From the NCBI GenBank assembly GCA_937919225.1, contig CALFRH010000229.1:1-33876 (forward strand): DNA of 33,876 nucleotides. Direction: 5' to 3'. Shown one piece after another: positions 1 to 8,183 of this stretch (position 1 is its first letter; each line of letters starts with the position of its first letter). Source of the stretch: an uncultured Parvularcula sp. (GTDB taxonomy: Bacteria; Pseudomonadota; Alphaproteobacteria; Caulobacterales; Parvularculaceae). The notes beneath the pieces are model-generated. The model saw only the letters and a list, made by a program, of their open reading frames with translations, did no database searches and was not told where the DNA came from. Both the position numbers and the translations under genes were made by a program.

Positions 1-63
1 GCGCTATTGCCCCTAATTATGTCGTTTGTCTTTTCGGCTCCGTTTTCTTGTGTTCCCTGTACA
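1..63. other. Non-glpK sequence at left edge: possible insertion terminus or chimeric contig end
   Basis: Read on the minus strand, glpK homology stops and the sequence becomes TGTACAGGGAACACAAG and onward, A-rich and without GlpK-like coding. A terminus starting TGTA is common in DDE transposons of the Mu/Tn552/IS21 types, so this could be one end of an insertion. Only 63 bases are visible, with no transposase and no second end, so a chimeric assembly end is equally possible. Confidence 0.3.
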
Positions 64-1190
64 TTCTCGGCTGTCCCTCTGCCGGGGGTTAGACCTGCGA
101 TAAGGCCTCTGGCCTCTGGCGCCCAATGGGGGGCGCCAAGGCCGGTAAAGGCGGGGACAACGTACACACCGCCCGTATGCGGAATGCTTTTGGCAAGGGC
201 CTCGGTTTCGTCGGCGGATTGGATCAGCCCAAGGCTATCTCGGAGCCATTTGACACCAGAACCGGCGATAAAAATTGAGCCCTCAAGGCAATAGGCCCGT
301 TTTCCCTCAAGCTGATAGCTTACCGTTGAAAGAAGCGCATTATCTGACGTGGGCGGTACATTTCCTGCTTGAACCAATAGAAAGCAGCCGGTGCCATAGG
401 TACTTTTTGCGCTGCCCACATCAAAACAGCCTTGCCCGATAGCGGCGGCCTGCTGATCGCCCGCGATGCCGCCAATAGGGATGGGACGTCCGAAAAGGTT
501 GGGGTCTGTATTGCCAAAATCAGCGGCACTGTCTTTCACTTCAGGAAGCAGGGCCCGCGGCACCCGGAAAAGGGACAGCATCTCGTCATCCCATTCCCCG
601 GTGGTGAGGTTTAAAAGGTTCGTTCGCGACGCATTCGTCGCATCAGTGGCGTGAACATGGCCGCCTGTTAACTTCCAGACAAGCCAAGAATCCACCGTCC
701 CAAAGGCCAGCTTTCCTGCCTCCGCTGCGGTGCGGGCACCCTCAACATTATCGAGAATCCAGGCGACCTTCGTCGCGGAGAAATAAGGATCAAGGAGGAG
801 CCCCGTCCGTCGCCGAAGGGGGACTTCGGCACCGTCGGCTTTCAGTCGTGCGCATTCATCGGCTGTCCGACGGTCTTGCCACACAATAGCCGGGTAAACT
901 GGTACGCCGGTCTTACGATCCCAGAGGATTGTCGTCTCGCGCTGGTTCGTGATGCCGATACTGACGATTTTATCGCCATCCGCTTCAGCTTTCGCAATCG
1001 CTTTCTTTGCGACAGACAGAATGGACGCCCAGATATCGTTCGGGTCCTGTTCCACCCATCCCTCATGGGGGTAGGATTGTGGGAACTCTTCCTGGGCGGA
1101 GGCGACAAGCTCGCCATTGGGGGTAAAGACCATCGCACGGCTGGAGCTTGTGCCTTGGTCAAGGGCGAGGAGGAGGGGGGTGCCGGACAT
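1..1190 (-). CDS. glpK: Glycerol kinase, 3' end replaced or cut at window edge
   Basis: FGGY-family kinase that phosphorylates glycerol to glycerol-3-phosphate in the cytoplasm. The ATG at 1190 is preceded by AAGGAG at 8 nt and lies 12 nt after the symporter stop, so the two are co-transcribed. The N-terminus has the phosphate-loop motif LALDQGTSSSR. ITNQRETT, WQDRRT, GDQQAA, STYGTGCF and FTGLGAPHW follow in the order expected for GlpK. The frame is open for all 396 codons visible, against about 500 in the family. Up to about E375 (position 66) it reads as GlpK (GLTPGRGTAE). The next 20 or so residues are polar and do not resemble the expected helix (ARAALE..AYQT), so the gene seems interrupted there by foreign sequence or an assembly join. 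The GlpK identity is secure; the state of the 3' end is not. Confidence 0.9.
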   Translation of the reverse strand, partial: MSGTPLLLALDQGTSSSRAMVFTPNGELVASAQEEFPQSYPHEGWVEQDPNDIWASILSVAKKAIAKAEADGDKIVSIGITNQRETTILWDRKTGVPVYPAIVWQDRRTADECARLKADGAEVPLRRRTGLLLDPYFSATKVAWILDNVEGARTAAEAGKLAFGTVDSWLVWKLTGGHVHATDATNASRTNLLNLTTGEWDDEMLSLFRVPRALLPEVKDSAADFGNTDPNLFGRPIPIGGIAGDQQAAAIGQGCFDVGSAKSTYGTGCFLLVQAGNVPPTSDNALLSTVSYQLEGKRAYCLEGSIFIAGSGVKWLRDSLGLIQSADETEALAKSIPHTGGVYVVPAFTGLGAPHWAPEARGLIAGLTPGRGTAENVQGTQENGAEKTNDIIRGNS

Positions 1191-1202
1191 GGGTGCTGCT
1201 CC

Positions 1203-2789
1203 TTATGCGGGGGTGGGTGAACGCCGACCCAAGCGAAGAGTGGCCGTTTTACCGAAGAAGAGGAGGTTGATCGTCAGGGAAAAGATCAAAATCGCAAAAA
1301 ATGTGATGGCCATATAATGGATGTAGTGCAGGTGAGCCACCCAATCTATAGTCCGCAGCACAAGGCCGCCCTGGGTCAGCCCGCCCAGGAATTCAGCCAT
1401 CGGGCCCGTGGTGATGTCACCCGCAAGGGCAGCACGGGTTGGCTCGGTACTGAGGATAAAGGTGTGTACTGCGTAAAAGCAGACACCAAAGACAACGCCC
1501 GCCATAGCTGCGCGATAGTCCACATTGTTGAACAAAAGCGCTAGGGTGAAGGCGGCCAGAACGGGCATGGAGCCAAGGCCATAGAGCTGTTGCAACAGGT
1601 TGATCAGGCTCTCTGCGCTGCTGAAGACCGGCACCATGCCGATGGCGAGGACTACCATAATGAGAGAAAAGATGGTGGATACCCGCGGCACATTCACATC
1701 GGCGTCAATGTATCGCTGATGGATATCGCAGACATAGAGGGCAGCAGCGGAATTCAAAAGCGAGTTGAACGTGGTAAGCACCGCAGCGGCCATCATCGCC
1801 GCAAATGCCCCCGAAAGGTAAGGGGGTAGAATATCGCCGACTAAGGTGCCGAAGGCCGCGTCATTGATATCGCCATAGAGTTTGAAGGCCACAACGCCGG
1901 GCACCACCACGATCACCGGGACAATCATGAGCCGGATGGCCGCCGCGGCCACAATGCCTCGCTGGGCTTCGCCAACGGTTTTAGCGGCCATGGCCCGTTG
2001 GGTGATGGTTTGGTTCGTTGACCAGTAGTAGATTTGGATGAGGATCATCCCCGTAAAGAGGGTTGTAATGGGGATGGGAGAGTCGGTTGCGCCGATCATC
2101 GATAAGCGCTCCATGGGGACGTCGGTGACAATATCGAAATCGACAGCCTTCAACGCCAAATAGACCACCAGCACGGCAAGGCTCAAAAGCCCAACACCGC
2201 TAAAGGTGTCCGAAACAGCAACAGCGCGCAGGCCGCCAAGGATCGCATAGGCCGCACCAATAACGGCAAAAAACACCGCGATCACCATTAATGGCAGGTC
2301 GGTATCGAACATCGTTTTCATGAACAAGGAGCCGCCATAGAGGGCGGAGGGAAGAAAAATGAAGACCGTTCCTGCCATGAAGATGACAGAGATCAGTGCT
2401 CGGATATGGGGATTGTTATAGCGGCGTTCGAGTAATTCTGTCGTGGTCGTACAATTATTACGGTAATAGATGGGAATAAACACGAAAGCGAGAATGAAAA
2501 GGCCAACCACGGCGGCCAATTCCCACCAGGCGAGCAGCAGCATCTGGTTCCCATTCATGCCCACCAATTGATCGGTGGAGAGATTGGTGAGGGTGATCGA
2601 TCCGGCCACAAAAAACCAAGGAAGACCGTTACCCGCGAGGAAATAGTCGTGGGCCGAGTTTTTCTCAGAGGCTTCCCCCCGTGCCCGCCCGCCCGAACAT
2701 TGCCACCAGGTCAGCACGCCGATGAGGACGGTCAGCCCAACGAAAACACCCATCTGTAGTGGGTCGAGAGACAGCTTATCTGGCGTCAC
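1203..2789 (-). CDS. Sodium:solute symporter, SGLT-like sugar transporter
   Basis: Inner-membrane Na+-coupled sugar symporter of the SSS/SLC5 family, 528 aa with many hydrophobic segments. The start is taken as GTG at 2789 because AAGGAGG lies just upstream; a GTG at 2822 would add 11 residues but lacks such a site. Motifs parallel the Vibrio Na+/galactose transporter: DYFLAGNGLPW, TNLSTDQLVGMNG, WWELAA, YYWSTNQTITQR and NSLLNS. Compared from memory with that structure, the sugar-contacting Asn, Gln, Glu and Asn positions are kept, and the Lys is Arg (AAIRLMIVP). It is upstream of glpK and divergent from the alpha-galactosidase operon, so it probably imports a galactoside or galactosyl-glycerol intact for cytoplasmic cleavage. 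No glycerol facilitator is present in the window. Exact substrate unproven. Confidence 0.9.
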   Translation of the reverse strand: MTPDKLSLDPLQMGVFVGLTVLIGVLTWWQCSGGRARGEASEKNSAHDYFLAGNGLPWFFVAGSITLTNLSTDQLVGMNGNQMLLLAWWELAAVVGLFILAFVFIPIYYRNNCTTTTELLERRYNNPHIRALISVIFMAGTVFIFLPSALYGGSLFMKTMFDTDLPLMVIAVFFAVIGAAYAILGGLRAVAVSDTFSGVGLLSLAVLVVYLALKAVDFDIVTDVPMERLSMIGATDSPIPITTLFTGMILIQIYYWSTNQTITQRAMAAKTVGEAQRGIVAAAAIRLMIVPVIVVVPGVVAFKLYGDINDAAFGTLVGDILPPYLSGAFAAMMAAAVLTTFNSLLNSAAALYVCDIHQRYIDADVNVPRVSTIFSLIMVVLAIGMVPVFSSAESLINLLQQLYGLGSMPVLAAFTLALLFNNVDYRAAMAGVVFGVCFYAVHTFILSTEPTRAALAGDITTGPMAEFLGGLTQGGLVLRTIDWVAHLHYIHYMAITFFAILIFSLTINLLFFGKTATLRLGRRSPTPA

Positions 2790-2860
2790 GCGGGTCCTCC
2801 TTGCATGTGTCTCGGGGTTCACCTGGGGTGAGGCCTCAAGTTCACATCACATTTCTATTT

Positions 2861-2876
2861 TCATTTTCGAACATGA
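2861..2876. promoter_or_regulatory. Putative GlpR operator between divergent transporter and galactosidase operons
   Basis: TCATTTTCGAACATGA is a 16-bp inverted repeat with one mismatched pair (TCAT-N-TTCGAA-N-ATGA). Each strand reads close to the known E. coli GlpR half-site (WATKYTCGWW): ATGTTCGAA on one, ATTTTCGAA on the other. It lies in the 146-bp divergent promoter region, and glpR itself is in the rightward operon, so autoregulated G3P-responsive control of both arms is likely. The role is inferred from motif and position. Confidence 0.6.
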
Positions 2877-2935
2877 TAGAGTAGAGGATGGATCATTCAA
2901 TCCTTAAAACCCTCACTCATGTCGAGGGACGTGCC

Positions 2936-5089
2936 ATGACCGATGTCCCCGCAAACCATGTGTCGCTTCGGATGGACAATGTTCAGCTGGTGATCGCCGT
3001 GAAACGAGGGCAACGGCCCAGCATCGTGCATTGGGGCCGGGCGCTTGCGCATTCCGCCCCTGAGGAATTTGAGGTCTTGTCCACTCGACAATGGGCTTTT
3101 GGCGGGCCGACCGAGGATGTGGCGCCATCCCTTTCCAATGAATTGGGCGCAGGGTTAGGCGGCCCATCTGGTCTGTTGGCGCATCGTGATGGAGGGGATT
3201 GGGCCTCTTTCCTGCGGGTCGAACAGGTGGAGATGGTCACGGCCCAGCATGTTCGGATCCACTGCCGGGATAAAAATGTCGGGTTGGGGGTGACCTATGA
3301 CGTGGCGTTGGGGCCCGACCATGCCGCTCTGAGCATCACAATTTCGGTGAAGAATGAAGGCGACGCGGCCCTATTCATCGCCTGGGCACCTGTTATGGCG
3401 ATGCCGTTGGACGAGCGGTTAAGTCGCGTTTGGGGGGTTACGGGCCGCTGGGCCCATGAGTTTGAGGTGCAGGAAATCGGAGCCCATCGCGGCACCTATC
3501 TGCGCGAGAATAAGGCGGGGCGGACAAGCCACGATAATTTCCCCGGGCTGATCGCCTTAGCACCCTTCACCCATGAGACGGCGGGGCCTTGCGCAGGATT
3601 TCATTTGGGGTGGAGCGGGAATAATCGCGTCAGAATAGATCGTCACACTGATGGTCGATCTTTTGTCCAAATGGGGGAGCTTTTCTTCCCGGGTGAGATG
3701 AAATTGGACGCGGGAGAAGTCTATCGATCCCCAACCCTTTACGCTGTATGGTCAGATACCGGGCTCAACACCCTGTCCCAGAGCTTTCATCGGGTGCTGC
3801 GGCAGGATATTCTTGATGGACGCAGTCGCGCCAAACCTCGACTAGTTCACTATAATACGTGGGAGGCTGTTTATTTCGACCATGGTGAGGACAAGTCGAT
3901 GGCCCTGGCGGATCGGGCAGCCGCGGTGGGGGCGGAACGATTCGTTTTGGATGATGGCTGGTTCGGTGGCCGGCGAAGTGACCGCGCTGGACTTGGGGAT
4001 TGGACGGTCTCATCGGCGGTCTATCCCAATGGGCTGCATCCGCTTGTCGATCATGTGAGAAGCCTTGGGATGGAGTTCGGGATTTGGTTTGAGCCTGAGA
4101 TGGTGAATCCTGACAGTGATCTATACCGCCAGCACCCCGATTGGGTTCTCAATGCGCGGGGGGTGGAGCAGGTCCCCTTTCGTGAGCAGTATACGTTGGA
4201 CCTCACCCGGCCAGAGGTGTCTGCCTATTTGTTTGATGCCATTGATGCCATCGTCAAAGACTATCGCGTTGACTATATCAAATGGGATATGAACCGGGAC
4301 AGTACGCACCCTGGCGGTATGGACCAAAGACCCGTCATCCACCGTCAAACGCATGCAGTCTATAGCCTGATGGACCGCCTTCGGCGAGCCCATCCTGAGC
4401 TTGAGATTGAAAGCTGCGCCTCAGGCGGGGCGCGGGCTGATTTCGGAATATTACGGTATACGGATAGGGTTTGGACGTCGGACAATAACGACGCGCTGGA
4501 CCGTCAGCGTATTCAGCGGGGGGCAAGCTATTTCTTCCCGCCTGATGTGCTGGGCAGCCATGTGGGGCCCAAGCGTTGCCACATTACGGGCCGCATGTTC
4601 GATATGGAATTCCGTGCGGCAACCGCCATGCTCGGTCATATGGGGATGGAGCTAGATCTCAGTGAGGAAACAGACGCCGATCTAGACGTTCTTCGGCGCG
4701 CTATTGCCCTTTATAAGGCGCATCGCGCGTTGATCCATTCAGGTGATCTTTATCGCCTAGAGGCGTCTGATTACCTCAATATGGTTGGTGTGGTGGCGAA
4801 AGATCAGTCAGCGGCGCTTTTTTCGTGCGCGAAGGTAGAGGGCCATAGCACTACTTTGCCCGGCCGCATCCGGTTTGCGGGGCTTGCGCCCGACAAACAC
4901 TATCTGACGCGCTTAATATGGCCAACGCATCCGCCATCGGTCACCGCTCCCTCCATTGTCGAAGCCGCCGACCTTTGTGGTGATGGGACGGTATTTCGCG
5001 GTGAGGCGCTCGTCCATTTTGGGATCCAGCTGCCGCTGATGCATCCCAATAGCTGTCTTCTTTATCATCTTGAAAGTGTGGAGGGGTGA
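2936..5089 (+). CDS. Alpha-galactosidase, GH36
   Basis: Retaining GH36 enzyme that removes terminal alpha-galactose. 717 aa from the ATG at 2936, chosen because GAGGGA lies 7 nt upstream; an in-frame ATG at 2888 would add 16 residues with a poorer site. An N-terminal beta-sandwich is followed by a TIM barrel with HYNTWEA, FVLDDGWFGGR and GIWFEPEMVNPDSDLY. The nucleophile is D451 in YIKWDMNR, the substrate loop is ESCASGGARAD, and the acid/base is D516 in TSDNNDALDR. The length matches bacterial tetrameric GH36 enzymes. No signal peptide is seen, so it acts on imported substrate. It is first in an operon with galT, galK, glpR, glpD and a GH42 gene, behind the putative GlpR operator. Substrates could be melibiose-type sugars, but the glycerol genes favour alpha-galactosyl-glycerols. 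Confidence 0.93.
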   Translation: MTDVPANHVSLRMDNVQLVIAVKRGQRPSIVHWGRALAHSAPEEFEVLSTRQWAFGGPTEDVAPSLSNELGAGLGGPSGLLAHRDGGDWASFLRVEQVEMVTAQHVRIHCRDKNVGLGVTYDVALGPDHAALSITISVKNEGDAALFIAWAPVMAMPLDERLSRVWGVTGRWAHEFEVQEIGAHRGTYLRENKAGRTSHDNFPGLIALAPFTHETAGPCAGFHLGWSGNNRVRIDRHTDGRSFVQMGELFFPGEMKLDAGEVYRSPTLYAVWSDTGLNTLSQSFHRVLRQDILDGRSRAKPRLVHYNTWEAVYFDHGEDKSMALADRAAAVGAERFVLDDGWFGGRRSDRAGLGDWTVSSAVYPNGLHPLVDHVRSLGMEFGIWFEPEMVNPDSDLYRQHPDWVLNARGVEQVPFREQYTLDLTRPEVSAYLFDAIDAIVKDYRVDYIKWDMNRDSTHPGGMDQRPVIHRQTHAVYSLMDRLRRAHPELEIESCASGGARADFGILRYTDRVWTSDNNDALDRQRIQRGASYFFPPDVLGSHVGPKRCHITGRMFDMEFRAATAMLGHMGMELDLSEETDADLDVLRRAIALYKAHRALIHSGDLYRLEASDYLNMVGVVAKDQSAALFSCAKVEGHSTTLPGRIRFAGLAPDKHYLTRLIWPTHPPSVTAPSIVEAADLCGDGTVFRGEALVHFGIQLPLMHPNSCLLYHLESVEG

Positions 5090-5094
5090 TGGTG

Positions 5095-6171
5095 ATGACG
5101 GTTTCAACGCTTGATCAAAAAGTTGGAGGTCAGCCGGTCCACCGGCGGCGGCACGTGAAGGCCGATGGCCGGGAACTGCTGCTTTATGGGTACACCCCCC
5201 ATAATCTGCCGTCGCTCGATGAGACAGATGATCCGGTGGCAACGGGGGGAGAATTACGCTGGCATCCGTTTCGGCAGGAATGGAATATTTATGCGGCTCA
5301 CCGCCAAAATCGTACCTATAAGCCGTCGGCTGCCAATGATCCTTTGGCCCCGACCCAACCGAGCGGTGTACCGACAGAAATCCCTTTTGCTGACTTCGAG
5401 CTAGCGGTTTTCGAGAACAAGTTCACAAGCCTTCATCCCAGAGCGCCTCAGCCCCACGCTCCCCCCTTGATAGACGTTGAACCGGCCTACGGGCGCTGCG
5501 ATGTGGTGGTGTACTCACCGCAGAGCAGTGGGAACCTGCACACAATTGGTCAGGATCGGCGTCGGCTCCTGCTGGCGGCCTGGATTGATCGGTATGACGC
5601 GCTTCTTGGGACGGGTTGCGACTATGTCATGCCTTTTGAAAGTCGGGGGGAAGAAGTCGGGGTGACCCTGCACCATCCCCATGGACAGATTTACGGTTTC
5701 GGCAAGACGCCTCTGGTAGAACAACAAGCGGTTGCAGCCTTTGCGAAGGGGTATGATCTCACCGCGGCGATGGCTGCCTGGAAAGATGTATACGACATAA
5801 CGGAAGCGGGGGGCGTTCACGCCTTCTGTCCCCCCTATGCGCGTTTTCCATTTGAAGTCTGGGTGGCGCCCCAGCGCCGGGTGCCTGGTCCTTGGGCCCT
5901 GACTGAGGAGGAGCAGGACGGGTTTGCCCATTTACTGGGGGAGATGACCCGTCGGTATGACGCCTATTTTGAACGGGATACGGCTTATATGCTGACTCTT
6001 CGCGCTGCTCCGGTGGGGAGTGAGGATAGCTATCATTTCACCGCTCAGTTCTATCCCATTCTGCGCGCGCCTGGCCGGGTAAAGTATCTTGCCTCTGTGG
6101 AGCAGGGGACCGGGGTCTTTACCGTTGACGTTATGCCAGAGGTCGCCGCGCTAACCCTGCGAGATCAGTAA
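5095..6171 (+). CDS. galT: Galactose-1-phosphate uridylyltransferase
   Basis: Leloir enzyme that exchanges UMP between UDP-glucose and galactose-1-phosphate. The active-site motif is HHPHGQIYGF, with the uridylylated His at about residue 196 by homology. ENKFTSL, DVVVYSP, GNLHTIGQDRR and PFEVWVAPQRR are family blocks. About 358 aa, near the usual 350. Starts at 5089, 5092 and 5095 are in frame; 5095 gives the best spacing from GGAGGGG, while 5089 would overlap the alpha-galactosidase stop as TGATG. The CxxC and the later His that bind zinc in E. coli GalT are absent: the matching stretches read DPLAPTQP and YSPQSSG. Its stop overlaps the galK ATG (TAATG). No galE is in the window, so the epimerase must lie elsewhere. 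Confidence 0.93.
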   Translation: MTVSTLDQKVGGQPVHRRRHVKADGRELLLYGYTPHNLPSLDETDDPVATGGELRWHPFRQEWNIYAAHRQNRTYKPSAANDPLAPTQPSGVPTEIPFADFELAVFENKFTSLHPRAPQPHAPPLIDVEPAYGRCDVVVYSPQSSGNLHTIGQDRRRLLLAAWIDRYDALLGTGCDYVMPFESRGEEVGVTLHHPHGQIYGFGKTPLVEQQAVAAFAKGYDLTAAMAAWKDVYDITEAGGVHAFCPPYARFPFEVWVAPQRRVPGPWALTEEEQDGFAHLLGEMTRRYDAYFERDTAYMLTLRAAPVGSEDSYHFTAQFYPILRAPGRVKYLASVEQGTGVFTVDVMPEVAALTLRDQ

Positions 6172-7235
6172 TGGGAGAGGTGTTTTTCAAAGAGCGGTTT
6201 GGAGCCCGTCCAGAGGTCACCTTATTCGTACCAGGACGGGTGAACCTTATTGGGGAGCATATTGACTATAATGGCGGTCGCGTCCTGCCTTGCGCGCTTG
6301 GGGTGGGCAGCACCCTATCCCTCAAGATGCGGCAGGATGACCAGGTAACGGTGGTGTCCGACAAATTTGAAGGCGCTATTTCGGCGTCCCTTTCCGACGA
6401 TATGAACCAAGGCTGGGCTCGCTACGCCTTTTACGCGGTGCGGTTGGCCAAACGGCTGGGCTGGGTCGAAAGGGGGGCCGACATCGCTCTTGTCTCCACC
6501 CTTAGTCACGGGGCGGGGCTGTCTTCGTCCGCCGCTTTGTGTGTGGCGGTGATCAAAGCCTTGCGTGACGTCTCATCGATGTCGGCGGATGATGTCGAGA
6601 TCGCGCAGCTGGCTCGGCGTATCGAGAATGAGGATATTGGTGTTCCTTGCGGGATTATGGATCAGATGGCGGTGGCTGTCGCCAAGCCGGGTCAGGCACT
6701 TTTTCTGGATACGGAAAGCCTTGACTATGACCCTATCCCGCTTCCCACCAGCCACCGGTTTGTGGTTCTCCATTCTGGTATTCATCGGGAGTTGGCGGAT
6801 GGTCGCTATGGGGCCCGCAAGCAGGAATGCGACGTGGCGAAGGAGCATTTTGGGACAAACGATTTGTGTCACCTCACCCTGGACGATGTCGTAGGGAACG
6901 GCGCCTTGCCCGAACCCGTCCGTCGTCGCGTTCGGCATTGCATCACAGAGCATCACCGTACAGTAAGCGCCGCGACGGCGTTAAGGGATCAGCGTATGAC
7001 AGACTTCGGTATGCTGATGGATGAAAGCCACCTATCCATGCGGGACGATTTTGAGATGTCGGTCCCTGGCATTGATCGGTTGGTGGAGGAGGCCAAAGTC
7101 CAAGGGGCCATCGGCGCGCGGCTCACCGGAGGCGGGTTCGGGGGCTGTATCGTGGCCTGTGTGGCGGCAGACGGGGCGGAGGATTGGGAGAGGCGTGTGC
7201 TTGAGGCGTCTCCTGGGGCTTTTCGTGTTCAATAA
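6171..7235 (+). CDS. galK: Galactokinase
   Basis: GHMP-family kinase that makes galactose-1-phosphate from alpha-galactose and ATP. All three family motifs are seen: GRVNLIGEHIDYNGG (galactokinase signature) near the N-terminus, LSHGAGLSSSAAL (ATP-binding loop) near residue 110, and ARLTGGGFGGC near the C-terminus. 354 aa, slightly shorter than E. coli GalK (382). The ATG overlaps the galT stop by one base, so the two are translationally coupled. It supplies GalT, and GalM encoded at 11.8-12.7 kb would supply the alpha anomer after beta-galactosidase cleavage. Confidence 0.95.
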   Translation: MGEVFFKERFGARPEVTLFVPGRVNLIGEHIDYNGGRVLPCALGVGSTLSLKMRQDDQVTVVSDKFEGAISASLSDDMNQGWARYAFYAVRLAKRLGWVERGADIALVSTLSHGAGLSSSAALCVAVIKALRDVSSMSADDVEIAQLARRIENEDIGVPCGIMDQMAVAVAKPGQALFLDTESLDYDPIPLPTSHRFVVLHSGIHRELADGRYGARKQECDVAKEHFGTNDLCHLTLDDVVGNGALPEPVRRRVRHCITEHHRTVSAATALRDQRMTDFGMLMDESHLSMRDDFEMSVPGIDRLVEEAKVQGAIGARLTGGGFGGCIVACVAADGAEDWERRVLEASPGAFRVQ

Positions 7236-7299
7236 TAATCTCCATCAAGAGGTAAGCAGCGGCGATGCAAAAGGGTCTTGACCAACAGGTGATAAAGCG

Positions 7300-8106
7300 A
7301 TGAGCGAAGACAGCCATGTCTTCAATGATCGTCAGGAGGCGATCGTGAAGCTGGTGGAGCAAACCGGCTTTGCCACCGTGACGGAGCTTGCTGACCGGTT
7401 CGACGTGACCACCCAAACGATCCGTAGGGATGTTAACGCCCTATGCATCGCGTGTCGGTTGGCGCGATTCCACGGCGGCGTGGGCCTACCGAACTCGACG
7501 CAAAATGAGGAATATTCGGATCGCCGCACCGCGCTCATATCCTCAAAGGATGCGATTGGTCGGTTGGTGCGCGAGATTATTCCTAATCACGCTTCTTTAT
7601 TCATGAATATTGGCACGACCACTGAGGCGGTGGCGGAGCATCTGGTGGATCACCAATCGCTGCGCATTGTCACCAATAATCTTCATATTGCTGACCTTTT
7701 TTCCCGTAAGACGGCGTTTGAGGTCATGATGGCGGGCGGCACGGTGCGGGGCAGCGATGGTGGTGTGGTGGGGGAGGCGGCTATCGAGTTTCTGTCAGGC
7801 TTTCGGCTTGATTTTGGTATTATCGGCATCAGCGGCATCGATCCTGACGGCTCTTTACTGGATTTCGACTATCGAGAAGTCCGGGCGGCAAAGACGATTA
7901 TTGCTAATGCGCGCAAAACCATTTTGGTGGCTGACCATTCTAAGTTCGGGCGGGCGGCGATGGCGAAGGTCGCTGCACTTGAAGATATTGATATCTTGGT
8001 GACCGACAAAGCGGTGCCGTCGGCGTTCGCCGACATTGTGCATCGATCAGGGGTGGACGTGGTGGCCCCGCCCCCGACGGAGATGGCAGGGGCAGCACCG
8101 ATTTAG
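7300..8106 (+). CDS. glpR: DeoR-family glycerol-3-phosphate regulon repressor
   Basis: DNA-binding repressor of the DeoR family, 268 aa. The N-terminal winged helix-turn-helix includes VTELADRFDVTTQTIRRDV at about residues 26-44. The effector domain carries NIGTTTEAVAEHL, LRIVTNNL, GGTVRGSDGG, FRLDFGIIGISGIDPDGSL, FDYREVR and ADHSKFGR, a block-by-block match to E. coli GlpR rather than to sugar-phosphate DeoR members. G3P is therefore the predicted inducer. The gene sits between galK and glpD, 64 nt after galK and 77 nt before glpD, with AGGTGA before its ATG. A GlpR in the middle of a galactoside operon implies that the inducing nutrient also yields glycerol. Confidence 0.9.
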   Translation: MSEDSHVFNDRQEAIVKLVEQTGFATVTELADRFDVTTQTIRRDVNALCIACRLARFHGGVGLPNSTQNEEYSDRRTALISSKDAIGRLVREIIPNHASLFMNIGTTTEAVAEHLVDHQSLRIVTNNLHIADLFSRKTAFEVMMAGGTVRGSDGGVVGEAAIEFLSGFRLDFGIIGISGIDPDGSLLDFDYREVRAAKTIIANARKTILVADHSKFGRAAMAKVAALEDIDILVTDKAVPSAFADIVHRSGVDVVAPPPTEMAGAAPI

Positions 8107-8144
8107 AGCGCTATAGCCGCCTTCAAGGCTTGATTTCACCTCTG

Positions 8145-8157
8145 AACATGCGATGTT
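8145..8157. promoter_or_regulatory. Weak GlpR-like inverted repeat before glpD
   Basis: AACAT-GCG-ATGTT is an inverted repeat in the 77-bp gap between glpR and glpD. The arms resemble the outer part of GlpR half-sites (GAACAT/ATGTT), but the central CG pairs of the consensus are imperfect. It could be a secondary operator for glpD. Low confidence. Confidence 0.25.
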
Positions 8158-8183
8158 GGATATCGAACTCTCGCAGGTACGCT

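Noticed and set aside
40-60. LexA-type box near the left edge
   Set aside because: GTTT...GTTC spacing is one base short of the alphaproteobacterial GTTC-N7-GTTC pattern and one half-site is wrong.
5515-5931. 138-codon frame antisense to galT
   Set aside because: It lies wholly within galT, whose motifs are intact; the antisense protein has no recognisable domain.
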